DNA from: Myxococcus virescens
GTDB taxonomy: Bacteria > Myxococcota > Myxococcia > Myxococcales > Myxococcaceae
Assembly (NCBI RefSeq): GCF_900101905.1
Contig: NZ_FNAJ01000003.1
Location: 310,001 to 374,000 of the forward strand
Direction: 5' to 3'
Length of the DNA stretch: 64,000 nucleotides
Part shown: in pieces, positions 26,634-36,199 of the stretch
How the letters are laid out: each line of letters opens with the position of its first letter
Numbering within the stretch: position 1 is the first letter of the stretch
Notes under the pieces: generated by a model
Told to the model about the DNA's origin: nothing
Seen by the model: the letters and a program-made list of their open reading frames with translations, nothing else
The model's database searches: none
Position numbers and translations under genes: made by a program

Positions 26634-27421
26634 GCCTTGGCCTGCTGAGGAGCGTCCTCCCGCTGCACCTGTGCGGACGTGAGGCCGAAGCGGCGCTCAC
26701 GCTGCTGGTACTGCGACACGCAGCGGAGGAACTCGTCAGTACGGAAGTCCGGCCACAAGGCGTCGGTGAAGCACATCTCCGCGTACGCCATCTGCCAGAG
26801 CAGGAAGTTGGACACGCGCAGCTCCCCGCTGGTCCTCACCATCAGGTCCAACGGGGGCAGTCCCTGCGTCCAGAGGAACTGCTCGAAGTCGCTCTCTTCC
26901 AACCGTCCCGCCGCCAACTCCCCACGCTCCACGGCCTCGGCCAGCCGCCGCGCCGCGTGGAGGATTTCCTCACGCCCGCCGTAGGACAACGCCAGCGACA
27001 GCACCATGCCGGTGTTGTGCGCGGAGTCGGCCCGGAGCCGGTCCAGCGGATCACGCACGTAGCGCGGCAGCCGGTCCACGTCTCCAATGGCGTTGAGGCG
27101 AATGCCGTTGTCCAGGATTTCGGAGCGCTCGCGCTCCAGATACTCCCGGAGCAGGTCCATCAATCCGGCGACCTCTTCCGCCGGACGCGCCCAGTTCTGC
27201 GACGAGAACGCGTAGAGCGTCAGCGCCTGGATGCCCAGGCGGCGCGCGGTGCGCGTCACTTCGCGCACACTCGACGTCGCCTCCCGGTGCCCCTCCAGCC
27301 GGGGCAGCCCTCGGGACTCCGCCCATCGCCCGTTGCCGTCCATGATGATGCCCACGTGGCGCGGCATCGGCCGGGCCTTGACGGCTTGTTCCAGGGTGGA
27401 AATCACTGAAGGGCGTTCCAT
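26630..27421 (-). CDS. uppS: Undecaprenyl diphosphate synthase (isoprenyl transferase)
   Basis: This cis-prenyltransferase makes the C55 lipid carrier for peptidoglycan and O-antigen. The 263-aa protein has IIMDGNGRWAESRG with the catalytic Asp, RTARRLGIQALTLYAFSSQNW, and the C-terminal RTSGELRVSNFLLWQMAYAE block that binds IPP. The ATG at 27421 was preferred to a GTG 12 nt upstream; neither has a good ribosome binding site. It is the first gene of the uppS-cdsA-rseP-rlpA-tsaB-asd run. Confidence 0.95.
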   Translation of the reverse strand: MERPSVISTLEQAVKARPMPRHVGIIMDGNGRWAESRGLPRLEGHREATSSVREVTRTARRLGIQALTLYAFSSQNWARPAEEVAGLMDLLREYLERERSEILDNGIRLNAIGDVDRLPRYVRDPLDRLRADSAHNTGMVLSLALSYGGREEILHAARRLAEAVERGELAAGRLEESDFEQFLWTQGLPPLDLMVRTSGELRVSNFLLWQMAYAEMCFTDALWPDFRTDEFLRCVSQYQQRERRFGLTSAQVQREDAPQQAKA

Positions 27422-27586
27422 GAAGCCGCGCACCCTAGCGATGCCGCCGCGCGCCGTCCACGGGCGCGTGCCCCAACCGTCACGGTCGGCCCCTGACTGG
27501 TCGCCCGGTGGCGGTGGGTGGCCGCTCCCCGTCAGAGCGCACGCGCCATGTAGGCGCAGGTAGGCAGCCGCTCACTCGGTGGCCTC

Positions 27587-28540
27587 TCAGCCCAGGGGCC
27601 AATCCGGGCTGGCAATCTCCATGGGGCCGTCGCGCCAGGACGTGTAGGCGTCCTCGTCCGCGACCTGGTACGGCCTGCCGAAAGCGCGCGCGAAGTAGTC
27701 GCCCCAATGCGGCTGGGAGCCGTCGGCGTCCGTGAAGCCGTACTCGCGGGCCAGGGCCCAGGAGCTGAAGACACGGCCGGCCTTGGCGCCCACGTTCGGA
27801 TCCGCCGCGAGCGCCGCCACCGCCCGGCCCACGTAGGCAGGGCTCTCCGAGGCGATGAAGTGCGGATCCTTCGCCGCGCCCTCGCGCCAGTTCGCTTCCG
27901 TGACGCCGAAGTTCTCCAGCATCTCCTCGGAGCGGAGGAAGCCGGGCGTCAGCGCCAGTGCGGTAACACACGTGCGGCGCAACTCCCGGGACATCCCGAA
28001 GGCGAGTCGGATGACGGACATCTTCACCAGGTCGTACCAGAGGTTGCCGCGGTAGCCGAACGAGTCCCCATCCGTGATTTCGACGATGAGCCCTCGCTCA
28101 CCGCCCAGCATGAGCGGCACGGCGTGGCGACTGGTGAGCAGGTGCGTGAAGACGGCGCGCTCGAACATCTGCTGCCCCTTCGCGGCGGACTGTTTCCAGA
28201 ACGCCGGGCCGAACTCGGTGAGTCCGTCGCCGCCCCAGATGTCGTTCACCAGGATGTCGAGCCGCCCCTGCTCCCGCTGGATGCGCGCGCAAAGGGCTTC
28301 GACCTCCGATTCGACGGAATGGTCCACGCGGACGGCGATGCCCCGGCCGCCCTTGGCGTCGACGATTTCGGCGGTCTCCTCGATGGTCTCCGGACGCGAG
28401 CCCGTCGCGGGCCGTCCGCGCACGCTGCGCCCGGTGCAGTACACGGTGGCGCCCGCCTCCCCCAACATGGTGGCGATACCGCGCCCCGCGCCCCGGGTGG
28501 CTCCAGCGACCAGGGCAACGCGTCCTTCGAGTGGCTTCAT
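27587..28540 (-). CDS. Short-chain dehydrogenase/reductase (DHRS1-like)
   Basis: This 317-aa classical SDR has the cofactor motif ALVAGATRGAGRGIA near the N-terminus. NDIWGGDGL stands where classical members have NNAG, and the usual YxxxK active-site region appears as YDLVKMS. The long version and the sequence ending in PLG resemble DHRS1-like reductases; the substrate is unknown. The catalytic Ser region reads EITDGDSFGYRGNLWYDLVK. It is transcribed away from the WYL regulator, with a perfect inverted repeat between them, so regulation by that protein is likely. Confidence 0.85.
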   Translation of the reverse strand: MKPLEGRVALVAGATRGAGRGIATMLGEAGATVYCTGRSVRGRPATGSRPETIEETAEIVDAKGGRGIAVRVDHSVESEVEALCARIQREQGRLDILVNDIWGGDGLTEFGPAFWKQSAAKGQQMFERAVFTHLLTSRHAVPLMLGGERGLIVEITDGDSFGYRGNLWYDLVKMSVIRLAFGMSRELRRTCVTALALTPGFLRSEEMLENFGVTEANWREGAAKDPHFIASESPAYVGRAVAALAADPNVGAKAGRVFSSWALAREYGFTDADGSQPHWGDYFARAFGRPYQVADEDAYTSWRDGPMEIASPDWPLG

Positions 28541-28599
28541 GGCGGGCACTCCTCCAAGCCCACGGGCGGCCGTGGACCGCGGTGGTTCGTGTTCGCACC

Positions 28600-28644
28600 C
28601 TAGGCAGGGAATCATGACATCCCCTGTCATGATTCCCTGCCTAG
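28600..28644. promoter_or_regulatory. Perfect 20-bp inverted repeat operator between SDR and WYL regulator genes
   Basis: The arms 28600-28619 and 28625-28644 are perfectly complementary around a 5-nt spacer (28620-28624). The outer ends of the two arms overlap TAGACT on the plus strand (28642-28647) and TAGGGT on the minus strand (28602-28597), both good -10-like hexamers facing outward. The repeat therefore sits across two back-to-back promoters and is a strong candidate operator for the neighbouring WYL-domain regulator. Confidence 0.75.
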
Positions 28645-28665
28645 ACTTCGCTTTGGAACCTGCCC

Positions 28666-29643
28666 ATGCGCGCCGACCGACTCGTCAGTTTGACGCTGCT
28701 CCTCCAGACACGCCCGAAGATGACGGCGGGCGAGCTGGCAAGGGAGCTCGAGGTCTCCGAACGGACCATCCACCGGGACCTCGACGCGCTCTCCGGCGCG
28801 GGCGTGCCCGTGTACGCCACCCGAGGCGCCGCGGGCGGCGTGGCGTTGATGGAAGGCTGGCGTACCCAACTCACGGGCTTCACCCGGGCGGAGTTGCATG
28901 CACTGGCGGCCGTGGCGGCACCGGGAGCCCTGGATGACCTGGGCCTGACCTCGGCGCTGCGTTCGGGCCTGGTGAAGATGGCGGCCTCCCTGCCCGCACT
29001 CCAGCAACCCGCGCTGGAGTACGCACGCCAGCGGCTTCACGTGGATGCGTCCTCGTGGTTTCCGGAACGCGAGGCCGTGCCGCATCTGGCGACGCTGCGC
29101 GACGCCGTCTGGCAGGACCGGCGCGTGTCGCTGACGTACCGGGACTTCGAAGGCAAACCGAGCCGCAAGGTGGTGGACCCGTACGCGCTCGTCATCAAGG
29201 CGGACCGTTGGTACCTCGTCGCGAGCACGGGCGAGGATGAACCGCGTGTGTATCGAGGCTCGCGCGTGGACGGTGCACGGATAAGCCCGGAGACCTTCAT
29301 CCGGCCGGCGCGCTTCGACCTGCCCGCGTTCTGGAAGGAGTGGTGCTCACGCTTCGCGGAGAAGCGCGCGCAGTACGAGGTCACGCTGCGCTTGACGCCG
29401 GAGGCACTCGAGGCGCTGCGGAAGATCCGGCCGCGAGCGGAGGGTTCACGGCTGGATGCCGCGCCGCTCGCAGCGGATGGACTCAAGACAGTGGTCGTGG
29501 ACTTCGAGCGCGAAGCGATTGCCTTCAGCCAACTCTGCGACGTCGGCTCGGGCTTCGAAGTGCTCGCCCCGGAAGGACTGCGAACGAAGCTCCTGAAACT
29601 GGCGACGGGTATCCTCGACACGCATCGAAGTGCCACTCCTTGA
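28666..29643 (+). CDS. YafY-type transcriptional regulator (HTH + WYL domain)
   Basis: This 325-aa protein has a DeoR-like winged helix at the N-terminus (ELARELEVSERTIHRDLDAL, about residues 22-41) and a central-to-C-terminal WYL region with RVSLTYRDFEGK and DPYALVIKADRWYLVA. WYL domains sense ligands, often nucleic acids or nucleotides, and this arrangement is common in one-component repressors. It is divergent from the SDR gene and separated from it by the perfect inverted repeat, implying autoregulation and control of the SDR. The inducer is unknown. Confidence 0.88.
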   Translation: MRADRLVSLTLLLQTRPKMTAGELARELEVSERTIHRDLDALSGAGVPVYATRGAAGGVALMEGWRTQLTGFTRAELHALAAVAAPGALDDLGLTSALRSGLVKMAASLPALQQPALEYARQRLHVDASSWFPEREAVPHLATLRDAVWQDRRVSLTYRDFEGKPSRKVVDPYALVIKADRWYLVASTGEDEPRVYRGSRVDGARISPETFIRPARFDLPAFWKEWCSRFAEKRAQYEVTLRLTPEALEALRKIRPRAEGSRLDAAPLAADGLKTVVVDFEREAIAFSQLCDVGSGFEVLAPEGLRTKLLKLATGILDTHRSATP

Positions 29644-29743
29644 CGCATGGCCAGGCGAAGCTTGCGCTGTTGGGCAAGCCTCGCAAGAACTACGCATGCA
29701 CAGCAATTCGCACACCCTTTCTTAGACAGTCGAACGAGCGTGG

Positions 29744-29749
29744 TAGCTT
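29744..29749 (+). promoter_or_regulatory. -10-like hexamer 8 nt before the TPR protein start
   Basis: TAGCTT ends 8 nt before the ATG at 29758, and no Shine-Dalgarno is visible. A weak TTAGAC at 29722-29727 is a possible -35. Transcription from here would begin at or next to the start codon, giving a leaderless mRNA. Confidence 0.35.
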
Positions 29750-29757
29750 TGCCATCC

Positions 29758-30612
29758 ATGGAAAGCTTCATTCTCAAGAAAGCACCGATCCAGGTATGGG
29801 TGCTGAGCTACACGCTCCTGCTACCGGGCTTGGCGCTTGGGCAAACCGTGACGGCCAAGGCCGCGCAATCCAGCGCTCGCGACTCCTCGTTTCGCGCACG
29901 ACTGAAGGCGGCAGCGCAGCTCTATGAGGAACTTGAGTATGAGCAAGCGCTGAAGACGCTCACCCAAGCCAAGGCACTGGCCACGACGGACGACGAACGG
30001 GCAGACGCCGCGATGTACGAGGCCATCGTCCTCGCCGATCTCGGGAGACGCTCACAATCCCTCCGAGCATTCCGCGAAGCCCTGTCACTTCAACCAGACT
30101 CCCAGCTTCCCGTCAGGGTCTCTCCCAAGGTGGCTCGGGACTTCGAGGACGTACGCAAGAAGCTCCAGAGCGAACGCGTGGCTTCGGCCCCCGTCGAGCC
30201 ACCGCCCGCCCCTTCGCAGGACCGCCCCGTCCTCGAACCCGAGGGAACTGCGTTGGCCGTCGCGACACCATCACCTGCTGCGCCAACCCCTTCACTCCTC
30301 ACCAGCGCCGAGCCCGGACTCATGGCACATGAGTCAACGGGCCTCCGCATCCGTCCTCTCCCCGTGGCCTTGCTTGGTGCAGGGGTGCTCGCGGGTGGCA
30401 TCGGGAGCTACCTCGGCCTGCGCTCCCGGAGCGACATCCAGAGCGCGCGAGACACCTTCAGTGTCGATGAGCAGATGGGACATCTGGACGCGGCGCGCGG
30501 CAAGGCGCTCGGCGCCAACATCTTGTTCGGTGTCGCGGCGACAGCGGCGGCGGGAGCGGTCATCACCTACTTCCTGGGCAACGAAGCCACGGCGCAGCGG
30601 GAGGCGCGATGA
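29758..30612 (+). CDS. TPR-like exported protein with C-terminal membrane segments
   Basis: This 284-aa protein has an N-terminal hydrophobic export signal (VWVLSYTLLLPGLALGQ), a TPR-like helical region (about residues 45-125, LYEELEYEQALKTLTQAKA), a Pro/Ala-rich linker, and two hydrophobic segments near the end. This is the layout of many myxobacterial periplasmic TPR partners of kinases or surface proteins. It overlaps the MopE-like gene by 4 bp (ATGA), so the two probably act together. Codon third positions are visibly less G/C-rich than in its neighbours. Function is unknown. Confidence 0.7.
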   Translation: MESFILKKAPIQVWVLSYTLLLPGLALGQTVTAKAAQSSARDSSFRARLKAAAQLYEELEYEQALKTLTQAKALATTDDERADAAMYEAIVLADLGRRSQSLRAFREALSLQPDSQLPVRVSPKVARDFEDVRKKLQSERVASAPVEPPPAPSQDRPVLEPEGTALAVATPSPAAPTPSLLTSAEPGLMAHESTGLRIRPLPVALLGAGVLAGGIGSYLGLRSRSDIQSARDTFSVDEQMGHLDAARGKALGANILFGVAATAAAGAVITYFLGNEATAQREAR

Positions 30613-32744
30613 ACCGCATTTTTCTGGCGTGCCTTGTTCTCCTGTCTGGCATGGCCTGCACCGTGCCCAGCCTCGACGAACTCCACCCATGTGACCTCAA
30701 CGGCCTCATGGGCGACTCCGTCGACGCATTCCTGGGTGACAGGCCGACATGCAGAGCCCTCAAAGTGTCGATCGACTACTCGGGGTTCCTTCCTGGCTGC
30801 GTGCTCGTCAGTGCCCGGGACGAAGCCAGTGGGAAAGCGTCCACCGTCGAGATTGCCGGCAAGGGAGGCCGCTCAGGAGGGTCCCTCCTCGTCAGTGTAT
30901 TTGCGCCGAGCAGTTGGGGCGACTCCGTCCAAGTGGAGGCACGTGCATATGAGCAGAACTGCGAAGCGACACCCGTGATGACGCGTTCGATACGCGTGAG
31001 CCCCCAAACGGGGAAGGTCGAGACAGTGACGCTGTCGCTCCAAGCAACGGACGCGGACGGCGATGGGTACGTCTCCCTGCTCACGGGCGGAACGGACTGC
31101 GACGACAACAACGCGAGCATCCATCCGGGTGCAACCGAGCTTTGCAACGACGTCGATGACAACTGCAACGGACAGTCGGACACGGTGGAACTGCGCCTGG
31201 GCCAGGACTGCTTTGAGGCAGAGGGGTGCGAAGGCATTCGGGCGTGCGGCGAAAATGGTGCCGTCATCTGCAACATGCCGTTGGCCGTGTATGCCTACCC
31301 CGACGTGGACCAGGACGGCCACGGCAACCGGAACGCCGCTCCCGTCGCATTCTGCGACGGTATCCCGCAGGGCTATGTCACCGGTCCCGCGGACGACTGC
31401 AACGACAACAACGCCAGCATCAGGCCTGGCGCACCGGAGATCTGCAACGGCGTCGACGACAACTGCAACGACCAGATTGACGAGACCTTCCCCCACCTCG
31501 GCACCGCGTGCACCGCGGAGGCCCAGTGTGCCGGCGTCTACGTCTGCGACGCCTCCGGCATCGCCACCACCTGCCAGCCCACGAGGTTCCCCAACAACTG
31601 GTACCTGGATGGCGACGGAGATGGCTTTGGTGTTGGCACGGCCGTGTCGTCCTGCGTCCCGCCTGGCACGGACTACGCCGCCACCAGTGGCGACTGCAAC
31701 GACGGCAACCCGTTCACCTACCCTGGCGCGCCGGAGCTGTGCGACGCCCTGGACAACAACTGTGACGGGACTCCCGAAGGCCCCGAGGTGTGCCCGGGAG
31801 AAGGTGCAAGCTGGGTATCACTGACCGTTGGCGTGACCGACATGGAATGGCGCTCCATCTTCACGGAAGTTCCAGGCGATGTGACTGTCTCTGGGAATCA
31901 AGGAAGTATCGCGATTCTCACGCCGGGCGCTTCAGTGTTCCAGACCAACGCAACCAACTGTGGCGACTCCAACAGAGGGTGGAACGCAGTCTGGGCCGAC
32001 ATGGCAAGCCAAGGACGTATCTATATCGGCTCCTCAGGAGGTTATCTTGCCTATCTGGACAGGTCACAAAATGCCTGCACCGCGACGCACTCCTTTGCCC
32101 GGTGGGTGCAGGCACTCGTCGGCTTTCGCCATGCAGGGGCCCTCGAGATTCATGGGGTCACTGAGAACTCTGGCTCCGTGAACCAGGGCCTGACCTTCAG
32201 GTGGACGGGAGATATCGGCACCGGTTCGTTGAACTTCGGCACGAACACTGTCGGGCCGCTGTTCGACATCCACGGTCGTTCCCGTTCAGCGCTATTCGCG
32301 GTTGGTGGCTTCGACAGTGGGAGCAACAGGGCTCGCCTGTACCGCTTCAACCCAAGCACCGGGCAGTGGCAATCGGAGATGGTAGAGACAACCGTCGCAG
32401 ACCTGGGCCGCCTCCGTGGAGTCTGGGTGGTGAACGACAAGCTCGCCTTTGCAGTGGGCGACGCACTGGGCGGCCAGAACTCTGTCCTCCAGTGGGACGG
32501 CAGCACGTGGAGCAGGATGCCCTTCCCCAACACGAACACCGAGACACTGACCTCCGTCGTCGCATTCGGCGCAAAGTCCGTCTACGTCACCGCCTACAAC
32601 GGTCGCATCTACCGGTACGACGGCACGCAGTGGCAAATCATCTTCGAGAACACGAGCCTCCGATTCAACGACATCGCAGGCACGAGCCCCGCAGACCTCT
32701 GGGTCGCGGGAAACAACGGACAGATTCTCCACTGGCCTCAATAG
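30609..32744 (+). CDS. MopE-like lipoprotein with three metal-binding motif repeats
   Basis: This 711-aa protein has a lipoprotein signal (LLSGMAC). Three repeats of the MopE-type putative metal-binding motif lie in about residues 140-390, each with an Asp-rich loop (DADGDGY, DVDQDGH, DGDGDGF), a D-C-x-D/N block, PGAxELC/PEIC and DDNCNG/DNNCDG. A Gly/Ser/Thr-rich C-terminal half of about 300 residues, with repeated WDG, RWTG and TQW patterns, reads like a beta-propeller. Calcium binding is likely for the repeats; the copper capture of methanotroph MopE cannot be assumed. It overlaps the TPR protein gene by 4 bp. Confidence 0.82.
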   Translation: MNRIFLACLVLLSGMACTVPSLDELHPCDLNGLMGDSVDAFLGDRPTCRALKVSIDYSGFLPGCVLVSARDEASGKASTVEIAGKGGRSGGSLLVSVFAPSSWGDSVQVEARAYEQNCEATPVMTRSIRVSPQTGKVETVTLSLQATDADGDGYVSLLTGGTDCDDNNASIHPGATELCNDVDDNCNGQSDTVELRLGQDCFEAEGCEGIRACGENGAVICNMPLAVYAYPDVDQDGHGNRNAAPVAFCDGIPQGYVTGPADDCNDNNASIRPGAPEICNGVDDNCNDQIDETFPHLGTACTAEAQCAGVYVCDASGIATTCQPTRFPNNWYLDGDGDGFGVGTAVSSCVPPGTDYAATSGDCNDGNPFTYPGAPELCDALDNNCDGTPEGPEVCPGEGASWVSLTVGVTDMEWRSIFTEVPGDVTVSGNQGSIAILTPGASVFQTNATNCGDSNRGWNAVWADMASQGRIYIGSSGGYLAYLDRSQNACTATHSFARWVQALVGFRHAGALEIHGVTENSGSVNQGLTFRWTGDIGTGSLNFGTNTVGPLFDIHGRSRSALFAVGGFDSGSNRARLYRFNPSTGQWQSEMVETTVADLGRLRGVWVVNDKLAFAVGDALGGQNSVLQWDGSTWSRMPFPNTNTETLTSVVAFGAKSVYVTAYNGRIYRYDGTQWQIIFENTSLRFNDIAGTSPADLWVAGNNGQILHWPQ

Positions 32745-32754
32745 CAAGCCTCAC

Positions 32755-32785
32755 CACCGAGGCCACGTATCAGGTGGCCTCGGTG
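32755..32785. terminator. Perfect 12-bp hairpin between convergent genes
   Basis: A 12-bp perfect stem (32755-32766 with 32774-32785) and a 7-nt loop lie between the stop codons of the MopE-like gene and the convergent kinase gene. It could serve both directions. No T-run follows on either strand. Confidence 0.6.
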
Positions 32786-32795
32786 CGGGCGCGGC

Positions 32796-34928
32796 TCACT
32801 CCGCTTCGAGATTGAGCTTGAACACATTGGGCTGGCCTGCCTTCACCTCAACGGTCCGGGTCACGTCCTTGCCGAGTTCCTTGTTGACGAGCCGGACGGT
32901 GTGTCGCCCCTCCGACACCTCAACCGCGGCGAACGGCGTCTGCCCCAGGACCTTCCCGTCCAACGACACCACGGCATACGGACGGATGCGGAACTCCAGG
33001 CGCCCCTTTGCGACAGGCGCCACCTTCTGGGTCGGCGCCCTTTCACGAGCCCGCGATGGATTCGGCACGGGCTCCCCAGACGCCTTCGCGGGCTCACGCT
33101 TCGCCACGACAGCGCTCCCCTCCTTCGCAGCCGCTCCGCCGTTCTCAGGCGGAGCATCCTTCACAGTGGGAGGCCCTGCTTCGGGCGTGGTGGCATCCCG
33201 TGCGACGCGCGGCTCCTGCGGCGCCACGGGGACGTCCACCGAAACCTGCGGTTCCGCCTGTGCCCTGTCACTCGAATCCTGAGCGCTCGCCTTCACGTCG
33301 ACGCTTGGTTTCACCTGCGGCACATTCCTGCCGCCTTGGCTCGGAGCAACAGGCTCGCTCGGCAACTGCGTGAGCGGCGGTGGATTCACCCGAACTGGCG
33401 AGACCTCTGAATCATCGCCGCGCATCACGGTGACAGCGCCGCCCACCACCAGCGCCACTACGGCCCCGACGATGACAGCAATCCGCCCTCCTGACCGCCC
33501 TGACGGCACCGTCGCGGTGTACTCCGTGCTCCGCGTATGCACGGCGTCGTCCGCGTCCTCGGGAGTCGTGGGCGCCGATGAAGCCCCTCCTGGCGGCGGC
33601 GACGAAGCAGCCGCCATCGCCACCGCGTCGTCGTCACGCGCATGCGGCACCTGTACCTTCGCCCCCGAGGCCCGGGACTGCGCTCTTGGCCGAGACGTTC
33701 CACGCGCTGACGCATCCGCCCGAAGCGCGGGCGTCTTCACGACCACCGGGTACGACTGAAGCGTGTCCTGCTGCGGGGAGGCGCGCGGCTCCAACGCCTG
33801 CACCACGCCACCGATGGCAATCGGCATGGGCGTCGTCGGCGACGTCGGATCCGCCGGCACCTCCACGGGCGCAACGAGCGACCGGGGCATCGGCGTCGTC
33901 GGAGAGGTCGAATCCACCGGCGGCGACACCATGGACGCGCTCCGGGCATCCGACTTCGCCTGCGACGCCACCGCGCCCTTGCTGCCTCCCTTCGACGGCG
34001 TCATCGCCGGAGCCGCGGCCACCTCCGGCACCCACTGCGCGATGCGCTGGGCAATCTGATACGCGCCCACCGGCTCGCCCGTCGACAACACGAACCGCTC
34101 CAGGTCGTCCTGCAACGCCCGGCAGTCCGCGTACCGCCGGTCCCGGTCCTTCGCCAGCGCCTTGTCGAGCACCTGCTGCAACGCCACGGGCACATCCGGC
34201 CGCCGTTGCACCACGGGAATGAACGGCTCGAACAGAATCGCCTGCATCACGCTCACGTCCGTCGTCGCATCGAACGGCCGCTTCCCCGTGAGCAGTTCGT
34301 ACAGCACCACCCCGAGCGCGTAGACATCCACCCGCCGGTCCATGGCCTTCGCCTGGAGCTGCTCGGGCGGCATGTACGCCACCTTGCCCTTCACCACGCC
34401 CGTCAGCGTCCGGTGCCCCTGCCCCGCCACCTTCGCGATGCCGAAGTCCACCACCTTCACCGCGCCCTGCCGAGACACCAGGATGTTGTCCGGACTCACG
34501 TCGCGGTGAATCAAGCCCAGCGGCTCGCCCGTCTCCACGTCACGGAACTCGTGCGCGTACGCTAGCCCCTCCGCCGCGGCCGCCACCACCTTCGCGCAGA
34601 AGGCGGGGGGCAGCGCTTCCTCCGCGGCCCGCTTCACCAGCTTGCGCAGGTTCGGACCGTCGATGAACTCCATGGCCAGGAAGAAGCTGCCCTCGGCCTC
34701 ACCGAAGTCGAAAATCTGCACGATGTTCGGGTGCTCGAGCTGCGCCGCCAGCCGCGCCTCGCCCAGGAACATCTCGACAAAGGCCGCGTCCTCCGCCAGG
34801 TGCGGAAGGATGCGCTTGAGCACGAGCGTCTTCTCGAAGCCGCGTGGCCCCGCGGCCTTCGCCAGGAAGACCTCCGCCATGCCGCCTGACGCAAGCTTTC
34901 GCACCAGCTGGTACTTCCCGATTTGCAT
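32796..34928 (-). CDS. Eukaryote-like Ser/Thr protein kinase with C-terminal PEGA domain
   Basis: This 710-aa kinase has an N-terminal catalytic domain of about 270 residues: a Gly-rich loop (ASGGMAEV), catalytic Lys at 38, HRDVSPDN loop, DFGIAK and an APE-like YMPPEQ. A long Pro/Ser/Thr-rich linker follows, then one membrane span (about residues 485-505, [17 protein letters not shown]). The periplasmic end is a PEGA domain ([19 protein letters not shown] onward). PEGA domains commonly bind extracytoplasmic ligands. It is divergent from another kinase gene and convergent with the MopE-like gene. The substrates are unknown. Confidence 0.9.
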   Translation of the reverse strand: MQIGKYQLVRKLASGGMAEVFLAKAAGPRGFEKTLVLKRILPHLAEDAAFVEMFLGEARLAAQLEHPNIVQIFDFGEAEGSFFLAMEFIDGPNLRKLVKRAAEEALPPAFCAKVVAAAAEGLAYAHEFRDVETGEPLGLIHRDVSPDNILVSRQGAVKVVDFGIAKVAGQGHRTLTGVVKGKVAYMPPEQLQAKAMDRRVDVYALGVVLYELLTGKRPFDATTDVSVMQAILFEPFIPVVQRRPDVPVALQQVLDKALAKDRDRRYADCRALQDDLERFVLSTGEPVGAYQIAQRIAQWVPEVAAAPAMTPSKGGSKGAVASQAKSDARSASMVSPPVDSTSPTTPMPRSLVAPVEVPADPTSPTTPMPIAIGGVVQALEPRASPQQDTLQSYPVVVKTPALRADASARGTSRPRAQSRASGAKVQVPHARDDDAVAMAAASSPPPGGASSAPTTPEDADDAVHTRSTEYTATVPSGRSGGRIAVIVGAVVALVVGGAVTVMRGDDSEVSPVRVNPPPLTQLPSEPVAPSQGGRNVPQVKPSVDVKASAQDSSDRAQAEPQVSVDVPVAPQEPRVARDATTPEAGPPTVKDAPPENGGAAAKEGSAVVAKREPAKASGEPVPNPSRARERAPTQKVAPVAKGRLEFRIRPYAVVSLDGKVLGQTPFAAVEVSEGRHTVRLVNKELGKDVTRTVEVKAGQPNVFKLNLEAE

Positions 34929-35015
34929 TGACTCGGGTTCTCCCAGGTTTGTCGGAAAAGTAAAACCACTTGCCGCCAGTTCTGCCGTGCGCCGAGCAAT
35001 CAGGCGTTGCCAACG

Positions 35016-35045
35016 TTGACCCTGACGTGACGTGGTCCGTAGGAT
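35016..35045 (+). promoter_or_regulatory. Sigma-70-like promoter for the second kinase gene
   Basis: TTGACC (35016-35021) and TAGGAT (35040-35045) are 18 nt apart. Initiation would fall about 5 nt before the ATG at 35057, where no Shine-Dalgarno is visible, implying a nearly leaderless mRNA. Confidence 0.5.
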
Positions 35046-35056
35046 TTCGGCACCCC

Positions 35057-36199
35057 ATGCCCCCGAAGGTCATCGGTCCCTACCGCGTTCTGGAGACGCT
35101 TGGCAGTGGCGGGGCAGGAACCGTTTATCGGGCCCTGGACCGCCGCACCACCGACGAGGTCGCGCTGAAGCTGCTTTCAGCCGGCCCCGCGCGGGATGCT
35201 CGTGCCGCGCGCAGACTCGCCCGCGAGTTCGACACACTCGTGGACCTGTCACACCCCAACGTCGTGAAGGTGTTCGAGTCCGGCGTGCACCAGGGCGTGC
35301 CGTACCTGGCCATGGAGCTCATCGAGGGCCTCACCCTCCGCCACTACCTCGACCTGAGCAGCGGCGACCGGCAAACCCCTCCGGGCAGCCACACGCCGCG
35401 CAGCCCCTTGTCCGTCCTCCGGACCGCGGACGACGACTTCGGCCCCTTGAGCCGGAGCTTCTCCGATTCGATGGATGACTCGGAGGACAGCCCGTATGAC
35501 GGCACCTTCGGCCTGGAGGCCTTCGCGGAGGAGGCACCCAGCGAGGACCTGGAGAGCTTCGCCTCCAGTGCCAGCCCGCACGTGGGTATCGGCTCGGATG
35601 ATTCGCTGGAGGGCTTCGACCTGCCGCCCCCCATGCCGCGCCCCCCGGAGCCCGAGGAGGAGCCGGGACGCGTGGTCCGCGAAGAGGACCTCAACCGGCC
35701 CGAACGCATGGGACGTCTCAAGGACGCAATGCTCCAGATTTGCGAGGCCCTGGCCTACATCCACGGCCACGGCCTGGTTCACCGCGACCTCAAGCCGTCC
35801 AACATCATGGTGGACGACGACCGGCAGGTGCGGCTGATGGACTTCGGGCTCGCCAAGTTCCTGGCGGACGACGCGGCCATCACCGAGGCCGGCAAGCTGG
35901 TGGGCACCTACCGGTACATGGCGCCGGAGCAGATTCTGGGCGAGCCCCTGGATGGACGCTCCGACCTGTACAGCCTGGGGGTCATCCTCTATGAGCTGCT
36001 CAGCGGGCGGCCTCCCTTCGACGCGAAGACGCCGCACGAGCTCTGGCGCCAGGTGCTGGAGACGGAGCCGCCCCCCGTGCTGGCGCTGAACCTTCACGGG
36101 GACCCGCAGCTCGCGCGCGTCGCCCACCGCCTCATCCGCAAGGAGCCGGACGACCGGTTCCAGACGGCCGAGGAAGTCTACGAGGCCCTGTCCGAGTGA
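35057..36199 (+). CDS. Ser/Thr protein kinase with a large insertion in the catalytic domain
   Basis: This 380-aa soluble kinase has a Gly-rich loop GSGGAG (16-21), Lys38, HRDLKPSN (242-249), DFGLAK and YMAPEQ. About 115 residues (roughly 101-216), rich in Asp, Glu, Ser and Pro, are inserted between the N-lobe hinge and the helix before the catalytic loop. Most kinases have only a few residues there. The insert could fold back as a regulatory or docking segment. Catalytic residues appear intact. No membrane span is present. The downstream pseudouridine synthase gene overlaps by 4 bp. Confidence 0.9.
   Translation: MPPKVIGPYRVLETLGSGGAGTVYRALDRRTTDEVALKLLSAGPARDARAARRLAREFDTLVDLSHPNVVKVFESGVHQGVPYLAMELIEGLTLRHYLDLSSGDRQTPPGSHTPRSPLSVLRTADDDFGPLSRSFSDSMDDSEDSPYDGTFGLEAFAEEAPSEDLESFASSASPHVGIGSDDSLEGFDLPPPMPRPPEPEEEPGRVVREEDLNRPERMGRLKDAMLQICEALAYIHGHGLVHRDLKPSNIMVDDDRQVRLMDFGLAKFLADDAAITEAGKLVGTYRYMAPEQILGEPLDGRSDLYSLGVILYELLSGRPPFDAKTPHELWRQVLETEPPPVLALNLHGDPQLARVAHRLIRKEPDDRFQTAEEVYEALSE

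Noticed and set aside
29648-29665. Possible sigma-54-type promoter
   Set aside because: The spacing between the GG and GC elements is 13 nt rather than 10.
31080-31800. Repetitive Asp/Asn/Cys coding region considered as a DNA repeat or CRISPR-like array
   Set aside because: The repetition is at protein level (three metal-binding motifs) with diverged DNA and no spacer pattern.
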